Below, one piece after another: positions 15,441-22,795 of a stretch of DNA of 24,499 nt. Numbering within the stretch: the stretch's first letter is position 1; the number at the start of each line of letters is the position of its first letter. The position numbers and the translations under genes are program-made. This stretch comes from Treponema sp. (GTDB lineage: Bacteria; Spirochaetota; Spirochaetia; Treponematales; Breznakiellaceae), in the NCBI GenBank assembly GCA_031268245.1, contig JAIRXN010000138.1, positions 1 to 24,499 on the forward strand. The letters run 5' to 3'. Below the pieces are notes generated by a model. The model worked only from the letters and a program-made list of their open reading frames with translations, was not told the origin of the DNA and did not search any database.

Positions 15441-16407
15441 AAGAGGCTTGCTGGACTTTATCATCAGCCGTATTCCCGGTCTTGCTCCCGGGGAGCGTCT
15501 TAAACTGGCGGAAAAGTTTCATTCGGAAGATGAATTGCGCAAGTCCGCTAAAGTAGATATTGAAATGTGTATCCGCCGGCCTTTGAGGCGGAACTGGACC
15601 ATGGAAACTGTGTGCGCCCTGGCGGAAGGCGACTTCAGGGCTGCCCTTCGGCGGGGCATACGCTGGACTTCATGGAATGACGGGGATTATCCGCCTCTCC
15701 TCCGGGAAATATTCGATCCGCCGCAGCTTCTCTATTACCGGGGGAAATTGCCCGACCCGGAGAAGCCCCTGCTGGCCATCGTCGGAACCAGGCATCCCAG
15801 CGCGGGCGCCCAGGCTCAGGCTTTTGAGATTGCACGGGAATTGGGCAGGGCCGGTGTAGCGGTGGTATCAGGACTTGCGCTGGGAATCGATGCGGCCGGT
15901 CATCGGGGAAATCTCGAAGCTTCCGCTCCCACCGTGGCGGTTCTGGGCTGCGGGGCGGATATGGTGTATCCTCAAAGCAACCGTCCCCTTGCCCGGCGCA
16001 TACTGGAGGCCGGGGGGGCAATCATCTCCGAGTATCCTCCGGGGACGGAAGCCTTCAAGTGGAATTTTCCTGCCAGGAACCGGATCATCTCGGCTCTTGT
16101 GCGGGGAGTGCTTGTTGTGGAAGCGCCTGAACATTCAGGCGCCCTGATCACCGCGGACTTTGCCATGGATCAGGGCAGGGATCTCTGGACGGCTTCCGCC
16201 GGTATTGTTTCAGGCCCTGCGGGGGCGGGAACGCGGAAACTGGCGGAAGAGGGAGCGCGGGTCATTTACAATGCGGCGGAGATACTGTCGGAATGGAAGA
16301 TTGAAAAAGGCAGGAGAGACGGAGATGCGGCCGTATTTCCGCCGGGACAGGCGCTGGCCATGTCTCTGGCAAAACAGCTTAATATTGAGTTTGATTCGGA
16401 AAAATAG
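15433..16407 (+). CDS. dprA: DprA/Smf DNA-processing protein
   Basis: DprA binds incoming single-stranded DNA and loads RecA in transformable bacteria; it is also widespread in species not known to be transformable. The 324-residue protein has an N-terminal helical region (1-75), then the Rossmann-like core: WNDGDYPPLLREIFDPPQLLYYRG (81-104), LLAIVGTRHPSAGA (113-126), VAVVSGLALGIDAAGHRG (142-159), VLGCGADMVYPQSNR (170-184), SEYPPGTEAFKWNFPARNRIIS (199-220), VVEAPEHSGALITADFAMDQGR (228-249). There is no clear C-terminal winged helix. The start is ATG 15433 (GGAGA at 15422-15426), overlapping the TPR stop; an open frame from 15292 is not supported. The placement next to topA also occurs in other bacteria. 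Confidence 0.94.
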   Translation: MAERGLLDFIISRIPGLAPGERLKLAEKFHSEDELRKSAKVDIEMCIRRPLRRNWTMETVCALAEGDFRAALRRGIRWTSWNDGDYPPLLREIFDPPQLLYYRGKLPDPEKPLLAIVGTRHPSAGAQAQAFEIARELGRAGVAVVSGLALGIDAAGHRGNLEASAPTVAVLGCGADMVYPQSNRPLARRILEAGGAIISEYPPGTEAFKWNFPARNRIISALVRGVLVVEAPEHSGALITADFAMDQGRDLWTASAGIVSGPAGAGTRKLAEEGARVIYNAAEILSEWKIEKGRRDGDAAVFPPGQALAMSLAKQLNIEFDSEK

Positions 16408-16416
16408 GAAAAATTA

Positions 16417-18621
16417 ATGACACGTGAAGAAAAAAAGATAGAGGGACAGAAAACAGACAAGGCAATAAAGGGGAAAAAAAGCTCTTCCCGCAAAACGGAA
16501 AAAAAGCAAAAAATTCTTGTTATTGTGGAGTCTCCTGCCAAAGCCAAAACAATCGAAAAATACCTGGGGAGCGATTACTCGGTAAAAGCTTCCATCGGCC
16601 ACCTTATCGATCTTCCCAAATCGCGTCTTGCCATTGACGTGGATCATAATTTTGAACCTGAATATATCACCGTCCGGGGAAAGGCTAAACTCCTCAAGGA
16701 ACTGCAGGGGGATGCAAAGAAAAGCGCCCGTGTATTACTGGCAAGTGATAATGACCGTGAGGGGGAGGCAATTGCCTGGCATCTGAGGAATGCGATCAGC
16801 GCTAAAAATGCCCGGGTACCGATTCAGCGTATCGCATTCAATGAAATAACTCCCCAGGCCATACGCGACGCGGTAGCCAATCCCGGAGACGTCGATGAAT
16901 CCAAGGTGAATGCCCAGAAGGCCCGGCGGGTGCTGGACAGGCTGGTCGGTTACAATCTTTCGCCCCTGCTCTGGAAAAAAGTAAAGAACGGTCTTTCCGC
17001 AGGAAGGGTGCAGTCCGTGGCCTTAAGGCTTATCTGCGAAAGGGAAAAGGAAGTTGAATCTTTTATTCCCGATGAGTACTGGTCTCTTGATGCCGATTTC
17101 AAAGCCGGAAAGCATTCCTATACCGCCCAGTTGGTTTCCTGGCAGGGACGGAAACCGGAACTTAAAAATGAAGAATCGGTAAAGAGTATCATTGCGCAGC
17201 TTGAAAAGGCGGATTGTATTGTTCAGGATATCCGGGAAATTGAAAAGACCCTGCGGCCCAAGCCTCCCTTTACCACTTCCCAGCTTCAGCAGACTGCCGC
17301 CAACCGCCTGGGCTTTACCAGCAAGAAAACCATGCAGGTAGCCCAGATGCTCTATGAAGGGGTGAATACCGGTTCCGGCCGCATAGGGCTTATCACCTAC
17401 ATGCGTACAGATTCTGTGCGTATATCCCAGACGGCCCTGGAAGAAGTCCGGGAATGGATAAACGCCGCTTACAAAAATTCCCTGCCGGAAAAACCCAATG
17501 AGTATGCGGCGGGGAAGAAGGCCCAGGATGCCCATGAGGCAATCCGCCCTACCTATGTTAAATATACTCCCGATGATATTAAGGACAGCCTGAGCCGGGA
17601 TCAGTTAAGGCTCTATACGATAATCTGGGAACGTTTTGTGGCCAGCCAGATGATCAATGCAAAAACACGGACGGTAAGCGCGGACATAGCCGCAGGGGAA
17701 GGGATCTTCAGGATCTCCGGAACCAAAATTACCGAGAAGGGATTTTATAAGGTAATGAAACTTCTTGCTTCCAGGGAAGAAAAAGGGGATTCCTATCCCG
17801 CATTGAAGAAGGGGGAGAAGATTCATGTTGACAAGTTCCATCCGGAACAGCACTTTACCCAGGGGCCGCCCCGTTTTACCGATGCTTCTATCGTAAAGAC
17901 ACTGGAAGAATTGGGAATCGGCAGGCCTTCTACCTATGCCAGCATTATCTCTGTTCTTTTGGATCGTTACTATGTAACCCGTTCCAACAAGCAGCTTGTG
18001 CCTTCGGTGCTGGGGCGTCTTATCAATGACATGCTGGTGGAGTACTTCCCCCATGTGGTGAATTCGGCGTTTACCGCTTCCATGGAAACAAAGCTTGATC
18101 AGGTAGAGGAGAGCGCCATCCGCTGGCCGGACATGATCCGGGAATTCTGGGATCCCTTCAAGAACACGGTGGACGAAGTCGGGAAGACTCTGGAATCATA
18201 CAAGGGTTCCCTTGATGAGCCGACGGATTATGTATGCGAGAAATGCGGGAAACCTCTGATAAAGAAGCTGGGACGATTCGGGTTTTTCCTTGCCTGCAGC
18301 GGTTTTCCCGAATGCCGGAACACAAAGAGTATCCCCCTTGCAAAATGTCCCAAATGCGGCGGCGATATTGTTGCGCGGAAAACCCGCGGCCGGGGAAAGG
18401 AATTCTACGGCTGTAGTAATTATCCTGACTGTGACTTTATCAGCCACTTCAAGCCGATAAATCAGAATTGTCCCAAATGCGGCTGTTTCCTCGTGGAGAA
18501 GTTTGACAAGAAAAACGGCAGCCGTAAAGCCTGCATAAACCCGGATTGCGATTATCTGCATTCGGATGATGAGGCGGAAGACAAAGAGTCAAAGATTAAA
18601 GAGTCAAGGATCGAGGAGTGA
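16417..18621 (+). CDS. topA: DNA topoisomerase I (type IA)
   Basis: TopA relaxes negative supercoils by cutting one strand through a 5' phosphotyrosine link. The 734-residue enzyme opens with a lysine-rich tail (residues 6-32), then the Toprim domain: LVIVESPAKAKTIEKYL with Glu38, and DNDREGE (111-117). The catalytic Tyr328 is in GLITYMRTDS. Three C-terminal four-cysteine zinc ribbons follow: CEKCGKPL...CSGFPEC, CPKCGGDI...CSNYPDC and CPKCGCFL...CINPDC. The usual PDREGE block reads NDREGE here, with the acidic residues kept. The last residues are highly charged and come from a 15-bp imperfect tandem repeat. The ATG at 16417 has AGGAA six bases before it, and dprA ends 9 nt upstream. Confidence 0.97.
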   Translation: MTREEKKIEGQKTDKAIKGKKSSSRKTEKKQKILVIVESPAKAKTIEKYLGSDYSVKASIGHLIDLPKSRLAIDVDHNFEPEYITVRGKAKLLKELQGDAKKSARVLLASDNDREGEAIAWHLRNAISAKNARVPIQRIAFNEITPQAIRDAVANPGDVDESKVNAQKARRVLDRLVGYNLSPLLWKKVKNGLSAGRVQSVALRLICEREKEVESFIPDEYWSLDADFKAGKHSYTAQLVSWQGRKPELKNEESVKSIIAQLEKADCIVQDIREIEKTLRPKPPFTTSQLQQTAANRLGFTSKKTMQVAQMLYEGVNTGSGRIGLITYMRTDSVRISQTALEEVREWINAAYKNSLPEKPNEYAAGKKAQDAHEAIRPTYVKYTPDDIKDSLSRDQLRLYTIIWERFVASQMINAKTRTVSADIAAGEGIFRISGTKITEKGFYKVMKLLASREEKGDSYPALKKGEKIHVDKFHPEQHFTQGPPRFTDASIVKTLEELGIGRPSTYASIISVLLDRYYVTRSNKQLVPSVLGRLINDMLVEYFPHVVNSAFTASMETKLDQVEESAIRWPDMIREFWDPFKNTVDEVGKTLESYKGSLDEPTDYVCEKCGKPLIKKLGRFGFFLACSGFPECRNTKSIPLAKCPKCGGDIVARKTRGRGKEFYGCSNYPDCDFISHFKPINQNCPKCGCFLVEKFDKKNGSRKACINPDCDYLHSDDEAEDKESKIKESRIEE
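18583..18612 (+). repeat. 15-bp tandem repeat at the 3' end of topA
   Basis: Two in-frame units, 18583-18597 and 18598-18612, agree at 13 of 15 positions and encode KESKI and KESRI. This is a local duplication in the disordered tail of topoisomerase I and is unlikely to affect function. Confidence 0.6.
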
Positions 18622-18630
18622 TAATCCGGA

Positions 18631-19530
18631 ATGAGTGCTATGGAACAGAGCCTTGTTGATCAGTATCTTTTATATATCAAATCGGTGCGGGGAGTGTCTT
18701 CCCGCACGCTGGAAGCCTACGGGAAGGATCTTGAGCATTTTGAAAACTACTGCGCCAATCATGAGATAAAGATTGAGGAAGCGGAGATGAGAGAGGTAGA
18801 GGGTTTCATCGCGGATCTCAGCGCCGAAGGGATAGCCAGTGTCAGCGTGAACCGGGCCCTTTCCTCCATCCGGGGTTTTTACCGCTGGCTTGTACGTTTT
18901 GGAAAACGCCGCGATAATCCGGCCCAAAAATTGCGCAATCTCCGTTCCCCAAAAACCCTTCCGGCCTTTCTCTGGGAAGAGGAGATGGCCAGTTTCGCCG
19001 TGCTTCCCGAAACCGCAGGAATCCTGTGGCCTGAACGGGACAAGGCATTGATACTCTGTATGTACTCCGGAGGCTTGCGTATTTCGGAACTGGTTGAACT
19101 GTCCCTGGACAGGCTTGAAAAAGATTCAGGCGGTGCACGGGTTATCGGCAAAGGAAACAAGGAACGCTATGTGTTCTTTTCCGATCAGGCAAAAGAGGCT
19201 CTTAAGGATTATCTTTTAGAAAGGCAGGCCAGAATCAAGGGAGAGAAACCCACAAGGAGGGTTTTTATAAACCGGAAAGGAGGCCCCATTTCGGTTCCCG
19301 GAGTACGCTGGATTATTTCCAGATATGCCGGTCTTTCGGGAATACAGAAAAAAATACACCCCCACAGCCTGAGGCACAGTTTTGCAACCCATCTTGTCAA
19401 TTCCGGATGCGATGTACGGGTGGTACAGGAACTCCTGGGTCACGCAAGTATCTCTACTACACAGCGTTATACCCATGTGGATGTCGAGCGGCTTAAACGG
19501 GTATATACGAAGGCACACCCTCACGGGTAA
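18631..19530 (+). CDS. xerC: XerC-like tyrosine recombinase
   Basis: This second Xer-family recombinase has 299 residues. The N-terminal core-binding domain (10-105) includes SSRTLEAYGKDLEHF and LSSIRGFYRWL. The catalytic set is complete: Arg150 (GGLRISE), Lys174 (GKGNKER), His245 and Arg248 (PHSLRHSF), His271 (LLGHAS) and Tyr280 (TTQRYTHV). The ending, LKRVYTKAHPHG, is of XerC type (VYxxAHPR), so with the gene at 13780 it probably forms the XerCD pair. It lies 9 nt after topA, a neighbour arrangement I recall from other spirochetes. Two starts are possible: ATG 18631 and ATG 18640; GAGGAG lies at 18613-18618. Confidence 0.92.
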   Translation: MSAMEQSLVDQYLLYIKSVRGVSSRTLEAYGKDLEHFENYCANHEIKIEEAEMREVEGFIADLSAEGIASVSVNRALSSIRGFYRWLVRFGKRRDNPAQKLRNLRSPKTLPAFLWEEEMASFAVLPETAGILWPERDKALILCMYSGGLRISELVELSLDRLEKDSGGARVIGKGNKERYVFFSDQAKEALKDYLLERQARIKGEKPTRRVFINRKGGPISVPGVRWIISRYAGLSGIQKKIHPHSLRHSFATHLVNSGCDVRVVQELLGHASISTTQRYTHVDVERLKRVYTKAHPHG

Positions 19531-19554
19531 AGTAATTAACGGAGATTATTGAAC

Positions 19555-20118
19555 ATGAAGAAAACTGAGATACGCAGTACAACGGTTTTGGCTGTCCGCA
19601 GACACGGACAGGTTGCCATGGCAGGAGACGGGCAGGTAACCATGGGCGAGACGGTGATGAAGAACAACGCCCGGAAGGTACGGCGCCTTATGGACGGCAA
19701 GGTTCTCTGCGGTTTTGCCGGAGCTACTGCCGATGCCTTTACCCTTTTCGATCTTTTTGAAGCGAAGCTCAAGGAATACTCAGGGGATCTGCTTCGCGCC
19801 GCGGTGGAGCTTGCCAAAGAATGGCGGACGGACAGAACCTTGCGGCGTCTTGAAGCCCTGCTTCTCGTGGCGGATCTACAGAAGACCCTGCTCATCTCCG
19901 GTACGGGAGATGTGATTGAACCTGCGGAAGACGCTCTGGCTATCGGGTCGGGCGGGAACTATGCCTATGCCGCAGCCCTCGCCTATCTTGAAGGTTCGGC
20001 CTTCAGCGCCGCGGAAATTGCAGAGAAAAGCCTGAAAATCGCAGGAAATATCTGTATCTATACCAACAGCCAGATAATGCTTGAGGAACTACCCTCGAAG
20101 GAAAAAAATAATGCCTGA
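19555..20118 (+). CDS. hslV: HslV, ATP-dependent protease peptidase subunit
   Basis: HslV (ClpQ) forms two stacked hexameric rings of a proteasome-like threonine protease and works with the HslU unfoldase. The predicted product has 187 residues. The catalytic N-terminal Thr should be the first Thr of TTVLAVRRHGQVAMAGDGQVTMGETVMK, which here follows the eight residues MKKTEIRS, so a short propeptide must be removed for activity. Other family blocks are ARKVRRL, GFAGATADAFTLFDLFEAKL, EWRTDRTLRRLEALLLVAD and AIGSGGNYAYAAA. ATG 19555 lies 10 nt after GGAG (19541-19544); TTG 19549 would add two residues. hslU overlaps its 3' end by 8 nt, consistent with coupled production of the two subunits. Confidence 0.95.
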   Translation: MKKTEIRSTTVLAVRRHGQVAMAGDGQVTMGETVMKNNARKVRRLMDGKVLCGFAGATADAFTLFDLFEAKLKEYSGDLLRAAVELAKEWRTDRTLRRLEALLLVADLQKTLLISGTGDVIEPAEDALAIGSGGNYAYAAALAYLEGSAFSAAEIAEKSLKIAGNICIYTNSQIMLEELPSKEKNNA

Positions 20119-21673
20119 ATCAAATTCTCCGGTTATGAAAGAAGACCGAAACCTTGACAAGCTTACCCCAAAGGAAATAGTAACAGAGCTTGATAAATAT
20201 ATTGTGGGGCAGAAGAAAGCCAAGCGCGCGGTAGCGGTAGCCCTGAGGAACCGTATGCGGCGGCTCAAGCTGGAACCCGAAATCAGGGAAGACATCGCCC
20301 CCAAGAACATCCTCATGATAGGCCCTACCGGAGTCGGTAAAACCGAAATAGCCCGGCGTCTTGCAAAACTTGCCAATTCACCTTTTATCAAGGTTGAGGC
20401 TACCAAGTATACCGAAGTGGGATATGTCGGCCGGGATGTGGAATCCATGATCAGGGATCTCATGGCCGCCGGAGTTCAGATGGTAAAACAGGAGATGCAG
20501 GAATCGGTAAAGGCGGAGGCGGAGAAGCGGGCCGAAGAAGCCCTGCTGGATCTCCTTTTCCCGGATACCAAAAAAAAGCCAAAGGAAAGTAAGGTTAAGC
20601 AGCAGCCTGTAGTCCGTCCCATGGGGACTTTCTCTATAAATCCCGAGGGTTCCAATAGTTCCGGCCTGATCGGGACAGCCATTCAGGTGGGAATTCCCAT
20701 AGACTACAATGTTCAAGGCGAAGGACAGTCTGATTCGTCTCCGGAAGAAGAAAGGGACAGGGAGGCGGAAGCTGCGGCGTTGAAGCAGGGAGGCAAGTCT
20801 ACGCGGGAGACATTCCGCCAGTGGCTGAGGGAAGGCAGACTGGAAAACAGATCCGTGGAGATCATGATAAACCAGAATCCCCAGTTTCCGTCTATCGAGA
20901 TGATGGGCGGCGGCATGGAGGAGCTTGAATCAAGCCTTTCCGGTATTGCGGGTTTCTTCGGCGCCAATAAAAAGAAGAAGGTAGTTACCGTTGCCCGCGC
21001 CCGCGAGATTCTCCAGTCGGAGGAAGCGGAAAAACTGATCGACCGTGACCGGGTAAGCGACGAAGCCCGGCAGCGGGTAGAAGAGACAGGCATCGTGTTT
21101 ATCGACGAGATCGACAAGATTGCCGTCAAGGGCGACCGCGGCGGCGGACCGGATGTAAGCCGGGAAGGAGTACAGCGGGATATACTCCCTATCGTGGAGG
21201 GGGCAAGGGTGAATACCAAATGGGGGCCGGTGAATACCGATCATATCCTGTTTATAGCGGCGGGAGCCTTCACCGTAAGCAAGCCCTCCGATCTGATTCC
21301 CGAACTGCAGGGCCGTTTTCCCCTGAGGGTAGAGCTGGATTCCCTGGGCAAGGAAGAGTTTCTTCAGATACTGACGGAACCCAAGAATGCCCTTACCAAG
21401 CAGTATACCGGTCTTCTGGGGACCGAAGGCGTGGAGATTGAGTTCAGCGCCGAAGCGGTGGAGCGCCTGGCCGCCCTGGCCGCGGAGGTAAACTCACGGC
21501 TTGAGAATATAGGCGCCCGGCGGCTCCATACAATCATGGAAGCCCTGCTGGAGGAACTTTCCTTTGAGGCGCCTGATATTTCGCCGGCAAAGATACCGAT
21601 TACCGTGGATTACGTGAACAAAAAGCTTCACGATGTGGTGAAGGATCAGGATCTGGGACGATATATCCTTTGA
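20111..21673 (+). CDS. hslU: HslU, AAA+ unfoldase of the HslUV protease
   Basis: HslU (ClpY) is the hexameric ATPase that unfolds substrates and threads them into HslV. The 520-residue protein has LTPKEIVTELDKYIVGQKKAKRAVA at the start, Walker A GPTGVGKT (71-78), the pore loop GYVGRD (104-109), Walker B IVFIDEIDKIA (328-338) and a C-terminal domain ending DLGRYIL, the tail that docks into HslV. The stretch between pore loop and Walker B, which contains the I domain, is about 60 residues longer than in E. coli HslU. The extra part (roughly 155-225) is low-complexity and charged, with SSPEEERDREAEAAA. The start ATG 20111 (AAGGA at 20098-20102) overlaps the hslV end. It is the last gene before a terminator. 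Confidence 0.95.
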   Translation: MPESNSPVMKEDRNLDKLTPKEIVTELDKYIVGQKKAKRAVAVALRNRMRRLKLEPEIREDIAPKNILMIGPTGVGKTEIARRLAKLANSPFIKVEATKYTEVGYVGRDVESMIRDLMAAGVQMVKQEMQESVKAEAEKRAEEALLDLLFPDTKKKPKESKVKQQPVVRPMGTFSINPEGSNSSGLIGTAIQVGIPIDYNVQGEGQSDSSPEEERDREAEAAALKQGGKSTRETFRQWLREGRLENRSVEIMINQNPQFPSIEMMGGGMEELESSLSGIAGFFGANKKKKVVTVARAREILQSEEAEKLIDRDRVSDEARQRVEETGIVFIDEIDKIAVKGDRGGGPDVSREGVQRDILPIVEGARVNTKWGPVNTDHILFIAAGAFTVSKPSDLIPELQGRFPLRVELDSLGKEEFLQILTEPKNALTKQYTGLLGTEGVEIEFSAEAVERLAALAAEVNSRLENIGARRLHTIMEALLEELSFEAPDISPAKIPITVDYVNKKLHDVVKDQDLGRYIL

Positions 21674-21709
21674 GCTTCTTGCAAAACTCGGTTAGTTTTG
21701 CCAAAGCTC
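21672..21709 (+). repeat. Hairpin at the hslU stop codon
   Basis: Outer arms GAGCTT (21672-21677) and AAGCTC (21704-21709) and inner arms GCAAAACT (21681-21688) and AGTTTTGC (21694-21701) form an interrupted hairpin beginning within the hslU stop codon. There is no T run directly after it. The core CAAAACT/AGTTTTG recurs in the 38-bp repeat nearby. Confidence 0.6.
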
Positions 21710-21710
21710 T

Positions 21711-21750
21711 TGCAGTTTTTCGGCCTACGGCCTGCAAAACTGCCTTTTTT
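21711..21750 (+). terminator. Rho-independent terminator after hslU
   Basis: Arms GCAGTTTT (21712-21719) and AAAACTGC (21736-21743) enclose a second short stem GGCC-TAC-GGCC (21722-21732), and the structure is followed within two bases by six T residues (21745-21750). This is a good intrinsic terminator and probably ends most dcw-hslU transcripts before flgB. Confidence 0.85.
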
Positions 21751-21752
21751 AG

Positions 21753-21790
21753 AGGTTGTTCTTTCAAAACTGAAGTTTTGAAAGAACTTC
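21753..21790 (+). repeat. 38-bp palindromic repeat, copy 1
   Basis: The centre (21758-21787) is a perfect hairpin: arms GTTCTTTCAAAACT and AGTTTTGAAAGAAC around GA. With flanks AGGTT and TTC it forms a 38-bp unit whose exact reverse complement occurs at 23179-23216. It lies just after the hslU terminator and just before the flgB promoter candidate. Confidence 0.9.
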
Positions 21791-21792
21791 CT

Positions 21793-21819
21793 TTAACTGT
21801 TTTTTTAAGATACCGATAA
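21793..21819 (+). promoter_or_regulatory. Sigma28-like promoter of flgB
   Basis: ACCGATAA (21812-21819) matches the sigma28 -10 GCCGATAA at seven of eight bases, and TTAACTGT (21793-21800), exactly 11 bp upstream, matches TAAAGTTT at five of eight. The start would be near 21826, giving a very short leader into GGGAGG (21828-21833). An overlapping sigma70 reading, TTTAAC-N17-GATAAT (21792-21820), is also possible. Either would restart transcription after the hslU terminator. Confidence 0.5.
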
Positions 21820-21844
21820 TTATAAACGGGAGGATCGGTAAACA

Positions 21845-22258
21845 ATGAGCACTTTTTCCAAAACGGTAGATCTCCTTCACCGGGGCATGGACGCAGGCCT
21901 TGTCCGGGGGGAAGTAATCGCCAACAATCTCTCCAATGCCACTGTGCCCAATTTCAAGCGCTCCAACGTGAATTTTGAAAGCGAACTCAAGCGGGCCCTT
22001 GAAACGGAAGAGCGGCAGCCCAGGCTGGAACTCACCCTCACCAATCCCAAACACATGCCAAGCTGGAGGCCCAGGGATTACAGGGATGTAGAGATCCGGC
22101 GGGTACTGGACTATACCACGACCTATAACAACAACGGAAACAATGTGGATCCTGAACAGGAATTCAACCTGTTTCTGGAAAATCAGTTGAAATATACACT
22201 CCTGGCCCAGGCCGAAACCTTCGAGTTCAGCCAGGTTAACCAGGTGTTGAGGAGCTAA
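21845..22258 (+). CDS. flgB: FlgB, flagellar proximal rod protein
   Basis: FlgB is an axial rod subunit of the flagellar basal body, exported by the flagellar type III apparatus without a signal peptide. The 137-residue product has the standard N-terminal helix block with VIANNLSNATVPNFKRSNVNFESEL (the rod-family NNLSN motif) and the C-terminal LKYTLLAQAETFEFSQVNQVLRS. In spirochetes the rod sits in the periplasmic flagellar motor. ATG 21845 is preceded by GGGAGG (21828-21833), spaced 11 nt. flgC follows after 3 nt. It begins the flagellar transcription unit that continues beyond the window. Confidence 0.95.
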   Translation: MSTFSKTVDLLHRGMDAGLVRGEVIANNLSNATVPNFKRSNVNFESELKRALETEERQPRLELTLTNPKHMPSWRPRDYRDVEIRRVLDYTTTYNNNGNNVDPEQEFNLFLENQLKYTLLAQAETFEFSQVNQVLRS

Positions 22259-22261
22259 TGA

Positions 22262-22723
22262 ATGGGAATCTTTAATGCCATTAACATAGCGGCTTCCGGG
22301 ATGAGCGCTCAGAGGCTCCGCACCGACGTGATTGCCGACAATATTGCCAATGTGAATACTACCCGTACCGACGAAGGCGGCCCCTACCGCCGCAGCCGGG
22401 TGATCCTCCGCCCCAGGGCGGAAAGTCCCTTCTGGCGTTCGCCCTTTCTGCCTGAGTCAATGGATGACGGCATCGGTAAGGGAGTCCGGGTGGTGGAAAT
22501 AGAAAAAGATTTTTCTACGGAGAACAAGTACCGTTACGATCCCACTCATCCCGACGCCATTAAAACGGGCTCCCGTACCGGTTATGTGGAATTGCCCAAT
22601 GTGGATATCGTTACGGAAATGGTGGACATGATCTCCGCTTCCCGCGCCTACGAAGCCAATGCGGCGGTTGTGGACGGGGCGAAAACCATGTTTCAGCGGG
22701 CTCTTGAAATAGGCGGGAGGTAG
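22262..22723 (+). CDS. flgC: FlgC, flagellar proximal rod protein
   Basis: FlgC is another proximal rod subunit, built onto the MS ring with FlgB, FliE and FlgF. The 153-residue protein shows INIAASGMSAQRLRTDVIADNIANVNTTRT (rod-family N terminus), GGPYRRSRVIL, a central YDPTHPDAIKTGSRTGYVELPNVDIVTEMVDMISASRAYEANAAVV block typical of FlgC, and a C-terminal helix ALEIGGR. GAGGAG ends about 8 nt before ATG 22262. Length and motif order are standard. A short ORF begins one base after its stop. Confidence 0.96.
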   Translation: MGIFNAINIAASGMSAQRLRTDVIADNIANVNTTRTDEGGPYRRSRVILRPRAESPFWRSPFLPESMDDGIGKGVRVVEIEKDFSTENKYRYDPTHPDAIKTGSRTGYVELPNVDIVTEMVDMISASRAYEANAAVVDGAKTMFQRALEIGGR

Positions 22724-22724
22724 C

Positions 22725-22793
22725 ATGAAGCGCAGCTTTCCATTGGCTTTGACGGCGCGGTCTTTTGATCGCAGCAATAGGAGCGCGGCATAA
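22725..22793 (+). CDS. Possible 22-residue ORF between flgC and fliE
   Basis: The 72-nt gap between flgC and fliE is almost exactly filled by an ATG-started frame encoding MKRSFPLALTARSFDRSNRS and two alanines. GGGAGG lies five or so bases before its ATG, a better ribosome site than the one before fliE, and its TAA ends two bases before the fliE ATG. It could be a short coupling ORF that delivers ribosomes to fliE. The peptide resembles nothing I know. Its size makes chance occurrence quite possible. Confidence 0.35.
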   Translation: MKRSFPLALTARSFDRSNRSAA

Positions 22794-22795
22794 CG

